Positions 52,579 through 60,113 of a stretch of DNA of 64,000 nt are shown piece by piece. The notes under the pieces were generated by a model, which had not been told where the DNA came from, searched no databases, and worked only from the letters and a program-made list of their open reading frames with translations. Origin of the DNA: Streptomyces sp. S.PNR 29. Lineage in GTDB: Bacteria > Actinomycetota > Actinomycetes > Streptomycetales > Streptomycetaceae. How positions within the stretch are numbered: the first letter of the stretch is position 1; each line of letters begins with the position of its first letter. Both the position numbers and the translations under genes were made by a program. The stretch lies in contig NZ_JANUQM010000007.1 of the NCBI RefSeq assembly GCF_030386795.1, positions 124,001-188,000 of the forward strand. The letters are read 5' to 3'.

Positions 52579-53630
52579 CGGCGACCCCGACCCCCCGCGT
52601 CACCATCAAGGACGTCGCCGCGCGCGCCGGTGTGTCCAAGGGGGCCGTGTCCCTCGCCTTCAACCACAAGCCGGGGCTGTCGGAGGCGACCCGGAACCGG
52701 ATCTTCAAGGCCGCGCGGGAGCTGGGCTGGGCGCCGAACCTCACCGCCCGGACGCTGGCCGGCTCGCGCGTGGACGTGGTGGGGCTGGCGATCTGCCGGC
52801 CCGCCCGGCTGCTCGGCCTGGAGCCCTTCTACATGGAGTTCGTCTCGGGCGTGGAGAGCGTCCTGACCGAGCGGTCCTGCTCGCTGCTGCTGCGACTGGT
52901 GCGGAGTGTGGAGGAGGAGGTCGGGCTGCTGGAGTCGTGGTGGCGGGGGCGGCAGATCGGCGGGTCGATCCTCGTGGACTTCCGCGACGACGACCCTCGG
53001 GTGCCCGCGGCCCGGCGGCTCGGGCTGCCGGTGGTCGCCGTCGGGCACCCCTCGCTGACCGGCGGGCTCACCTCCGTGTGGACCGACGACACCACGGCCG
53101 TGACGGAGGCCGTGCGGTATCTGGCCGCGCTCGGGCACCGGCGGATCGCCCGGGTCGGCGGCGCGGCGGCCCTCGGGCACACCTGCATCCGTACGGCCGC
53201 GTTCGACGAGGCGGCCAGGACGCTGGGGCTGGCCGGGGCCTGGCAGGTCGCCACCGACTTCTCCGGGGACGCGGGCGCGCGGGCCACACGGTCCCTGCTC
53301 AGCGCCGCGCCGCCGGACCGGCCGACGGCGATCGTGTACGACAACGACATCATGGCGGTGGCGGGGCTGTCGGTGGCCGCGGAGATGGGTCTGAAGGTCC
53401 CCGAGGACGTCTCCCTGCTGGCCTGGGACGACTCCCAGCTGTGCCGTCTCACCCACCCGACGCTGTCGGCCATGAGCCACGACGTCCACGGCTTCGGCGC
53501 GGAGGTGGCCCGGACCCTGTTCGGGGCGATCACGGGGGAAGGGCCGGGCTCACATCCGGTGCCGACACCGGTGCTGACCCCGAGGGGATCCACGGCACCG
53601 CCTACGCGGCCTGCGGGACCTGCGGGCTGA
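52575..53630 (+). CDS. LacI family transcriptional regulator
   Basis: A 351-residue regulator: HTH at about 9-32 (VTIKDVAARAGVSKGAVSLAFN), hinge helix TARTLAGSR, then a periplasmic-binding-protein-like sensor domain. ATG 52575 overlaps the mannosidase TGA as ATGA, so it is co-translated and probably autoregulated. It likely represses the divergent ABC and mannosidase genes in the absence of sugar. Its 3' end overlaps the convergent glutamine amidotransferase by 29 bp. Confidence 0.94.
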   Translation: MTATPTPRVTIKDVAARAGVSKGAVSLAFNHKPGLSEATRNRIFKAARELGWAPNLTARTLAGSRVDVVGLAICRPARLLGLEPFYMEFVSGVESVLTERSCSLLLRLVRSVEEEVGLLESWWRGRQIGGSILVDFRDDDPRVPAARRLGLPVVAVGHPSLTGGLTSVWTDDTTAVTEAVRYLAALGHRRIARVGGAAALGHTCIRTAAFDEAARTLGLAGAWQVATDFSGDAGARATRSLLSAAPPDRPTAIVYDNDIMAVAGLSVAAEMGLKVPEDVSLLAWDDSQLCRLTHPTLSAMSHDVHGFGAEVARTLFGAITGEGPGSHPVPTPVLTPRGSTAPPTRPAGPAG

Positions 53631-54444
53631 AGGGGTGCAGATCGTCCTCTCCGGGCTGGACGACGCAGTAGCTGCTGTCGGGAACCTCGTTCCACGCGCC
53701 GGGGAGATCACCGAGGGGCTCGGACACGATGAGGCGGGTCTCCTCGGACACCTCCCGCAGGAACGCCAGGTCGGGGTGGAGTGCGCGCAGTGTCTCGACC
53801 TCGGTGCTGAAGAAGAGGGAACGTGAGGCGCCCTGGCTGGAGTAACGGAAGGCCCACAGCCGCTGTCCGTCGGCCACGGCGACCGTCATCTGCAGCGGGA
53901 ACTCGACGCCGTGCCGGTGACCGGTCTCCTCCACCAGGCCGGCCATCCGCTCGACCGCGCCCGGCGGGTCCTGCTCCAGGCCGAAGGTGAGGGCGAGGAA
54001 GAACATCATCTCGGAGTCCGTCGAACCCTCGATGCCGGAGAAGAGATCCGGGTCGACGGCCAGGGCGAGGTCGCGCCGGACCCGCTGGAACTCGGCGATC
54101 GCCCCGTTGTGCATCCACAGCCAGCGGCCGTGGCGGAACGGGTGGCAGTTGGTCTGCTGCACCGCGGTTCCGGTCGTGGCCCGGATGTGGGCGAAGAAGT
54201 GCGGGGAGCGGACGTGGCCGGCGATCTCCCGCAGGTTGCGGTTGCTCCACGCCGGGCCGGTGTCCCGGACGACCGCGGGGGTGTCGAGGCCCGGCTGGTA
54301 CCAGCCGACGCCGAACCCGTCGCCGTTGGTCGTCTCAACGCCCAGCCGGGAGTGCAGGCTCTGGTCGATGAGCGAGTGTTCGGGCCGGTAGAGGATGGTG
54401 TCGAGCAGGACGGGTGTTCCCGTGTACGCGAGCCAACGGCACAT
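53602..54444 (-). CDS. Class II glutamine amidotransferase (YafJ/EgtC-like)
   Basis: A 280-residue Ntn-type amidotransferase. The catalytic Cys is residue 2 (MCRWLAYTG), and GDGFGVGWY, HIRATTG, NCHPFRHGRWLWMHNG and GSTDSEMMF are the conserved active-site blocks. It resembles EgtC of ergothioneine synthesis, but no egt genes are seen nearby. Substrate unknown. It follows the lipid kinase gene by 2 nt on the same strand, so they may be one transcript. Confidence 0.9.
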   Translation of the reverse strand: MCRWLAYTGTPVLLDTILYRPEHSLIDQSLHSRLGVETTNGDGFGVGWYQPGLDTPAVVRDTGPAWSNRNLREIAGHVRSPHFFAHIRATTGTAVQQTNCHPFRHGRWLWMHNGAIAEFQRVRRDLALAVDPDLFSGIEGSTDSEMMFFLALTFGLEQDPPGAVERMAGLVEETGHRHGVEFPLQMTVAVADGQRLWAFRYSSQGASRSLFFSTEVETLRALHPDLAFLREVSEETRLIVSEPLGDLPGAWNEVPDSSYCVVQPGEDDLHPFSPQVPQAA

Positions 54445-54446
54445 GG

Positions 54447-55883
54447 CTACCGCCTCCCGGTCTGGTGCGCGGGTGAGCTGCGGGCTGCCCTGGCACCGGG
54501 CGGCCCGCCGTACGCGGCCCGGCCGCCGCCCGAGGCCGGCGGACCGAGCGCGAGCCGTGTGACGCGGGGCCAGTCGGCCGCCGGTCTGCTCAGCGCTGTG
54601 CCCGGGCGGTCGCGCGGCACCCGCACGCGCAGCGCGGCCGGTGCGATGCGGCAGACCACGGGCGTCGGCAGCAGCACGTGTTCCCCGTCGATGCCGGCCG
54701 GGACGGTGTCCGTGTCCGCTTCGACGACCACCTCCCGCGCGGTGAGCCGCAGCAGGCTCCCCGAACGGGTGCCCCGCACGATCCTCGCCGCCTGCGCGGT
54801 CGTGCGGACCCGTACGCACAGCAGGCCGAGCAGCCCGGAGTCCAGCCGCTCCCTGCGCCCCAGGCGGGCCGAGTCGACGGCTCGCCGGTAGGGGTTGTTG
54901 CTGACGAGCAGTGCCTGCAGTTCGTCGGCGCGCGTGTCGCCGGCCCGCATCCGCAGCCTGGGCGCGTCCGGGCCGGTCAGGAGGCCGGGCAGCGTCTGCA
55001 GGGTCGTCTGCACCTTCTCGTCGCGGTAGGCGGGCTCGCCGACGACGGCCGCGTACGTACCGAAGGAGGCGTTGTTGACGAACACCCGGCCTGCGGCGAA
55101 CCCGAGATCGACGCGGAGGTCGACGCCGTCGGTGAGGGCGTCGAGGGCCGCCGCCGGATCGTCGCGGTCGAGTCCGAGGTCGAGGGCGAAGTGGTTGCGG
55201 GTGCCGGCGGGAATCACCATGAAGGGCAGATCGTGCCGCGCCGCCACCTCGGCCACCAGGGCCTGGGTGCCGTCGCCGCCCGCCACCGCCAGCAGGTCGG
55301 CCCCCTCGCTCACGGCCTGCCGGGCCAGCCCGGCCGCGTCCTGCGGTCCGGCGCCCAGCAGGACGACACGCGCGCCCGCGGCCCGTGCCTTGTCCACCAG
55401 GTGGAAACGGCCCACCTTGCCGCCGCCGGAGCGCGGGTTCATGAGGATCCAGGGGTCGTGGGGCGCCTCGGCGGGCTCGTGTTCGCGAGCGGAGGGGCCG
55501 GGCCACGGTGCCACGGCGCCCCGGGCCGCCACCTCGGCCAGCACCCACAGGGCCAGGGCGAGGAGGGCCGGGGCCAGCAGACCGGACGCGGCGTACAGCG
55601 CCAGCACCGTGACCGGCGCGAACACGCACAGGGCCACTCCGGCCATCCGCACCACACCGGTGTGGGCCAGCGTCCACCACGTCCCGACGGCGAGGAGGGA
55701 CAGTCCCGCGAGACCGACCAGCAGCCAGAGCACGCTCAGCAGACCGGCGGCGACCAGCGGAACCAGCACTCCGGCCAGGAGCAGGAGCAGGGCCAGACGC
55801 GCCCGTCCCACGTGGCCCCGGCCGGCGGCCGGGCCGGAGGGGGCCGCCGTGGGCCCTCTCGCCTGCGCGCCCTGCCCTTCCAT
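54447..55883 (-). CDS. Diacylglycerol kinase-family lipid kinase with N-terminal membrane domain
   Basis: A 478-residue protein. The N-terminal about 125 residues form three to four membrane helices (ARLALLLLLAGVLVPLVAAGLLSVLWLLVGLAGL etc.). The catalytic domain has PWILMNPRSGGGKVGRF, LLAVAGGDGTQALVAEV with the GGDGT nucleotide motif, and FMVIPAGTRNHFALDLGLD. It probably phosphorylates a membrane lipid or a related alcohol at the inner face. ATG 55883 is chosen because a membrane helix follows soon; a longer in-frame extension is not family-like. Confidence 0.88.
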   Translation of the reverse strand: MEGQGAQARGPTAAPSGPAAGRGHVGRARLALLLLLAGVLVPLVAAGLLSVLWLLVGLAGLSLLAVGTWWTLAHTGVVRMAGVALCVFAPVTVLALYAASGLLAPALLALALWVLAEVAARGAVAPWPGPSAREHEPAEAPHDPWILMNPRSGGGKVGRFHLVDKARAAGARVVLLGAGPQDAAGLARQAVSEGADLLAVAGGDGTQALVAEVAARHDLPFMVIPAGTRNHFALDLGLDRDDPAAALDALTDGVDLRVDLGFAAGRVFVNNASFGTYAAVVGEPAYRDEKVQTTLQTLPGLLTGPDAPRLRMRAGDTRADELQALLVSNNPYRRAVDSARLGRRERLDSGLLGLLCVRVRTTAQAARIVRGTRSGSLLRLTAREVVVEADTDTVPAGIDGEHVLLPTPVVCRIAPAALRVRVPRDRPGTALSRPAADWPRVTRLALGPPASGGGRAAYGGPPGARAARSSPAHQTGRR

Positions 55884-55900
55884 GGGAGGCACTTCTTCCC

Positions 55901-56347
55901 TCAGACCTCGCGTCCCGGGCGCTCGAACGGGTCGAAGGACTCGTCCTTCCGTGCCACACACAGAGCCCAGATGACGAACCCGGACATCGCGATCATCACG
56001 ACCGACCACACCGGGTAGTACGGCAGGGAGAGGAAGTTGGCGATGATGACGAGTCCCGCGATGGCCACACCGGCGACGCGCGCCCACATCGATGCCTGGA
56101 ACAGCCCGAAGCTGACGATCACCGCGACCACGCCCAGGATCAGATGGACCCAGCCCCAGCCGGTGAGGTCGAACTCGAAGACGTAGTTCTCGGTCGTGAG
56201 GAACACGTCGTCCTCGGCGATCGCCGCGATGCCGCGCAGGACGGCGAGTATCCCGGCGATCATGAGCATGACGGCCGCGAAGGCCATCAGGCCGGTGGCC
56301 CACGCCTGCTTGGTCGTCCGCGCGTGCGGGGGGTGCGTGGCGGTCAT
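55901..56347 (-). CDS. DUF7144-type four-helix membrane protein
   Basis: A 148-residue membrane protein with four helices. AWATGLMAFAAVMLMIAGILAVLRGIAAIAEDDVF, the conserved ENYVFEFDLTGWGWVHLILGVVAVIVSFGLF block, and a charged C-terminus (RKDESFDPFERPG). This family is common in Streptomyces next to stress genes. ATG 56347 has GAAACGAGG upstream. Function unknown. Confidence 0.85.
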   Translation of the reverse strand: MTATHPPHARTTKQAWATGLMAFAAVMLMIAGILAVLRGIAAIAEDDVFLTTENYVFEFDLTGWGWVHLILGVVAVIVSFGLFQASMWARVAGVAIAGLVIIANFLSLPYYPVWSVVMIAMSGFVIWALCVARKDESFDPFERPGREV

Positions 56348-56381
56348 CTGATGCCTCGTTTCGGTCTCGTCCGGTGCGCTC

Positions 56382-56849
56382 TCAGCGACCGCGACCGGGG
56401 GTGTGGGGGACGGTGGACGACTGGTCAGAGGGGCCGGAGCCGCTCAGAACCAGTTCCTTGGCCCGGCGGAACTCCTCGTCCGTGATGTCGCCCCGGGCAC
56501 GGATCTCGGACAGCCGGGCGAGTTCGTCGACGCTTCCGCCGCCGCCCTGGGCGGTCTCCCGGACGTACCGGTCGAAGGCCGCCTGCTGCTCACGTGCCTG
56601 CGCCACCTCGCGGCGGCCCATGTCCTTGCCCCGGGCGATCACGTAGACGAACACGCCGAGGAAGGGCAGGAGGCAGACGAACACCAGCCAGCCGGCCTTG
56701 CCCCAGCCGCTCAGGGTGTCGTCCCGGAAGATGTCGAGGATGATCCGGAAGAGCAGGACGAACCACAGGATCCACAGGAAGATCCACATGACGGTCCAGA
56801 AGGCGCTCAGCAGCGGAAAGTCGTACGCGAGGTTCATCGGCCCACTCAT
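56382..56849 (-). CDS. PLDc_N/SHOCT membrane protein
   Basis: A 155-residue protein: two membrane helices (SAFWTVMWIFLWILWFVLLFRI and GKAGWLVFVCLLPFLGVFVYVIARG) of the PLDc_N type, a charged coiled-coil stretch, and a C-terminal SHOCT motif (ELARLSEIRARGDITDEEFRRAKELVL). SHOCT domains bind partners or help oligomerisation. ATG 56849 follows GGAGGAGAG. Function unknown; it belongs to the minus-strand membrane-protein run. Confidence 0.88.
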   Translation of the reverse strand: MSGPMNLAYDFPLLSAFWTVMWIFLWILWFVLLFRIILDIFRDDTLSGWGKAGWLVFVCLLPFLGVFVYVIARGKDMGRREVAQAREQQAAFDRYVRETAQGGGGSVDELARLSEIRARGDITDEEFRRAKELVLSGSGPSDQSSTVPHTPGRGR

Positions 56850-56967
56850 GTCTCTCCTCCGTCCGGGAGCGGGCACGGCAGCTGTTCCGTGTCCGTCTTC
56901 AGCGTGCGCACGGCAGGGCCCGGGCGGCTTCACCCGAGCCGGGTGAGCCTGGGGACGAGCGTCAGGC

Positions 56968-58326
56968 TCATGGGACCGCTCGCCCCGCTTCGCCCTCGGT
57001 GGCGGGCGGGGCGGGCCCCGCGGCGGCGGCCAGCACCGCCGTGAGGGCCGACACCAGAAGGACCAGGCCCACCACGAGGATCACCGCGCCGACCGTGGGG
57101 TGGTTCCAGAGCACCAGCGCCAGGACGCCCGCCCCGATGACGCTTCCGGTGATCCACGCCTGGTGGGCGGCCATCCGGCGTCCCGTCGTGCCGGTGCGCA
57201 CTCCGGCCCGGCTCAGTGCCTCGCCGGTGGCCGTGGTGCCCCGCCGGGCCACGCCCCGTACGCCGCGGGCCAGGCGCCCAGGGCCGTACAGCCAGGCGGC
57301 CACCGCCGTGATCACGGCGACGACGAGGAGCGTGCGCGTGCTGTTGCGCAGGAAGCGGACGAAGGTGTCGAAGATCACCGCGGCGGCGTCGGACGGCAGA
57401 GCCGACGGTGGGACCGAGTCCAGGTAGACCCGCCGCATGACGGCCAGCGCGACGAGCAGCAGCACCATCATCACGCCGACGCCGGTGGCCGTGATCAGCA
57501 GCATCACCCGGTGCCCGGGCGCGGTGCAGACGGCGAGGGCGGCGAGGGCGACGGTGAGGACGGGCAACCAGGTGCCGACGATGTCCAGCAGCCGCATCGC
57601 GTCCTGTGCCTTGCTCAGTTCCTCGGTCTGGAACAGCGTGATGGTGCGCTCGGAGTCCGGGATGGCGGCGGCCGTGTCGAAACCGGCGTCCACCAGGCGC
57701 TGCCGCACGTCGTCGACCACGACTCCGAGGTCCAGTTGCACGGTGTCGCCCGCGGCGCGCAGGGCGCCCTCCCGCTCTCCGGTGAGCACGTTCATCACCT
57801 CGTCGTGCGCCCGCCGGTTGGCCGCCACCCAGGCCTGGCCGAAGGCGTCGCTGGTCACCACGCCAGTGATGGTGCGCTGCGCGACGGCCGTCACCGCGGA
57901 GCGCAGCGGACCGTCGAGGGCGGCCGCCGCGTCCGCCACCTGGGGCGGCGCTCCGGCCTCCTTGAGCACCTCCGTGAGCTGGGCCGTCACCGCCTCGACG
58001 TCCACCTCGGCCACCACACGGCGGGTGAGCCGGTCGATCACGGCGTCCTGGACGGCGGGCTCCGAGGCCAACGGCGCCACCGTCTCCACGTACTGGTCGG
58101 TGTCGGCGATGGTGTCGTCCAGCCATGCCGTGACGACGGCCAGGGGCGCGAGCAGGAGGGCCACGGCGAGCAGGACCGAGGCGCCGGCCTTGCGCAGCCG
58201 GCGGTGGCGTACCTGCGCGTACCGGCGCAGCCGCTCGTACTCGGCGCGTTCCTCCGGGGTCAGGGCCTGACCGCCTTCTGCGTGCGCGCCGGGGCCGGGC
58301 GGTCCGGAGGGCTTGTCCGAGGCCAT
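56968..58326 (-). CDS. Large membrane protein of unknown function with extracytoplasmic domain
   Basis: A 452-residue protein: an acidic N-terminus, one helix (about 47-68), an extracytoplasmic region of about 170 residues (DTDQYVETVAPLASEPAVQDAVIDRLTRRVVAEVDVEAV), then helices at about 245-295, 335-355 and two near the C-terminus. The DxYVxxVAPLAxxPxVQ start of the extracytoplasmic part is conserved in actinobacterial membrane proteins. ATG 58326 has AGGGAGAAG. Function unknown. Confidence 0.82.
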   Translation of the reverse strand: MASDKPSGPPGPGAHAEGGQALTPEERAEYERLRRYAQVRHRRLRKAGASVLLAVALLLAPLAVVTAWLDDTIADTDQYVETVAPLASEPAVQDAVIDRLTRRVVAEVDVEAVTAQLTEVLKEAGAPPQVADAAAALDGPLRSAVTAVAQRTITGVVTSDAFGQAWVAANRRAHDEVMNVLTGEREGALRAAGDTVQLDLGVVVDDVRQRLVDAGFDTAAAIPDSERTITLFQTEELSKAQDAMRLLDIVGTWLPVLTVALAALAVCTAPGHRVMLLITATGVGVMMVLLLVALAVMRRVYLDSVPPSALPSDAAAVIFDTFVRFLRNSTRTLLVVAVITAVAAWLYGPGRLARGVRGVARRGTTATGEALSRAGVRTGTTGRRMAAHQAWITGSVIGAGVLALVLWNHPTVGAVILVVGLVLLVSALTAVLAAAAGPAPPATEGEAGRAVP

Positions 58327-58359
58327 GGCTTCTCCCTCGCGTGGGCGTCGAACCGGGGT

Positions 58360-58977
58360 TCAGACGGTCCCGGCCGGGTCGCGCGCAGCCGCGTCGCGTG
58401 CCCTGGACAGTGCCGCTCTCCAGGCGAAGGCGATCGCCACCTCGACCAGGCCGAGCAGGACGAGCCACAGGCCGAGCAGCCGGGTCAGCGCCCGCGCCGA
58501 CTCGGCCGGGAGGGCGAGCACCACGATCCCCGCGACGATCCCGAGCAGCGCCGCGCCCAGGACGACGCCGCGGTGCGGCAGGTCCTTGGCGGCGATGGCC
58601 GTGTAGAGCGTGAGGACGCCGGACACCAGCCAGACACCTCCGACGATCAGGGAGAGCGCGGCGATGGTCTGCAGGGGGTGCCGCAGGCACAGGACTCCGG
58701 CCAGGACGTGCAGCACCGCCAGGAGCAGTCCGGGCAGCCGTTCGCCGGGCCCCTCCCGGGCGAAGACGGCGACGAACCGGAACGCCCCGGTCACGAGCAG
58801 ATACAGGCCGATGAGGACCGCCAGGACGTGCAGGGTCGCGTCCGGCCAGACCAGGGCGAGGACTCCCGGCACGAGCGTGGCGGCCGCCGAACCGAGGATC
58901 CACGTCCAGGAACGCCCGAGTTTCGCCAGCAGTTCCTCGGCGTCGGCCGTCGTACCGGGGGCCGTTGCGGCGGGCAT
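58360..58977 (-). CDS. HdeD family membrane protein
   Basis: A 205-residue protein with six helices in the HdeD pattern (WTWILGSAAATLVPGVLALVWPDATLHVLAVLIGLYLLVTGAFR and three similar pairs with LRHPLQTIAALSLIVGGVWLVSGV). HdeD was named for acid resistance in E. coli; here the role is unknown. ATG 58977 has GAGGAGG. It is preceded by the 295-bp gap 58978-59272. Confidence 0.9.
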   Translation of the reverse strand: MPAATAPGTTADAEELLAKLGRSWTWILGSAAATLVPGVLALVWPDATLHVLAVLIGLYLLVTGAFRFVAVFAREGPGERLPGLLLAVLHVLAGVLCLRHPLQTIAALSLIVGGVWLVSGVLTLYTAIAAKDLPHRGVVLGAALLGIVAGIVVLALPAESARALTRLLGLWLVLLGLVEVAIAFAWRAALSRARDAAARDPAGTV

Positions 58978-59272
58978 GGCTCCTCCTCGCCTGATCGAGC
59001 GAGTCGCTCCCGGACCGCCGCGGAGGCGGTGCGCGGGGGCGTCACCGGGCCCAGCGTGCCGCGCGCCGGCGGCCACCGGGTCACCCTCGGTGGGTGATCC
59101 GTGGGCGGAGCCGCGGTGATGGGGTGACGGGAGAAGCGCGCCGGCGTGGGGTGGTGAGGGCCCGGGGGGAGGGCGGCGGGCGGCTGCCGTGTCCGTCGCC
59201 CGGGTCTCGCCGGGTCCGGCGGCGTCATCGCCCGCTCCCGGGCGGGGGCCGGCAGGGCGCACGCCGCTCGGC

Positions 59273-59470
59273 TCACTCCGGCAGCTGGCGCATCTCCACG
59301 ACCCGCAGTCCCAGCGACTGGAAGCGGGCCAGCAGCCCGTACAAGTGCGCCTCGTCGACAACGGGCCCGAACAGGACGGTCTGACCGGACATCACCACGT
59401 GATCCAGTTCCGGGAAGGCCTTGGCCAGCGTCTCCGACATGCGTCCGTCGACGCGGATCTCGTAGCGCAT
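59273..59470 (-). CDS. 65-residue conserved hypothetical protein
   Basis: A 65-residue protein with ATG 59470 after GGGAGAG. The sequence (MRYEIRVDGRMSETLAKAFPELDHV ... LYGLLARFQSLGLRVVEMRQLPE) alternates strands and helices like a small ferredoxin-like or ACT-like fold. Such proteins are found in Streptomyces beside membrane and stress genes. Function unknown. Confidence 0.75.
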   Translation of the reverse strand: MRYEIRVDGRMSETLAKAFPELDHVVMSGQTVLFGPVVDEAHLYGLLARFQSLGLRVVEMRQLPE

Positions 59471-59592
59471 CAGCTGCTCTCCCGCGGGCGGCCCGGGACA
59501 GTCTGCGTCCTTGCCCTGCGATCGTCCTTACCTTGCGATCGTCGGTCGCGGCGCACCGTCCGGCCTCACCCGGCAGAGGTGATACATCGCCC

Positions 59593-59628
59593 TGCGTCAG
59601 TGCGTCAGTGCGTCAGTGCGTCAGTGCG
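59593..59628. repeat. 8-bp tandem repeat over the 3' end of a membrane protein gene
   Basis: TGCGTCAG is repeated four times (59593-59624) with a partial fifth copy. On the minus strand the array includes the last codons and the stop of the 59613-60113 gene. The stop lies in the first copies read, so gain of copies would not extend the protein, but loss of most copies would. Confidence 0.9.
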
Positions 59629-60113
59629 ATCTTCAAGGTGATGATGAGCACGCCGAGCAGCAGATTCACCGAGACGGTGGTGAGCACCAGGAGCCACCGG
59701 GCGCCCGCCCGTCGTGCCGCTGCCGCCGACCAGCCCACCTGCCCGGCCACGGCCACGCAGAGCGCCAGCCAGAGGGCGCCCTCCACGCCCAGGCCCAGCA
59801 GAGGGCTGACGGCCACGGCGACGGCGGGCGGGACGGCCGCCTTGACGATCGGCCACTCGTCGCGGCACACGTGCAGCACGGTTCGGCGGTCCAGGCGCTG
59901 CTCCGCCAGGCGCGCGCCGAACAGCTGGGCGTGCACGTGGGCGAGCCAGAACACGATGCCGGTGAGCAACAGCAGCAGCACCAGTTCCAGGGTCGGGAAG
60001 GAGCCGAGGGTGCCGACACCGACGATCACGGAGGCGGCGAGCATGGAGCCGTAGACACCACCGGTGTAGTCGGTGTCCTTCCGGCGCTCGGCTCTGCGCT
60101 CCTCCCGGCTCAC
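59613..60113 (-). CDS. Membrane protein co-translated with the LuxR regulator
   Basis: A 166-residue protein with four helices (MLAASVIVGVGTLG, LELVLLLLLTGIVFWLAHVHAQLFGARL, AAVPPAVAVAVSPLLGLG, LALCVAVAGQVGW and VSVNLLLGVLIITLKIALTH at the end). GTG 60113 overlaps the LuxR stop as GTGA. The FWLAHVHAQLFGARL segment is conserved in Streptomyces. Function unknown; it ends inside an 8-bp tandem repeat. Confidence 0.85.
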   Translation of the reverse strand: MSREERRAERRKDTDYTGGVYGSMLAASVIVGVGTLGSFPTLELVLLLLLTGIVFWLAHVHAQLFGARLAEQRLDRRTVLHVCRDEWPIVKAAVPPAVAVAVSPLLGLGVEGALWLALCVAVAGQVGWSAAAARRAGARWLLVLTTVSVNLLLGVLIITLKIALTH

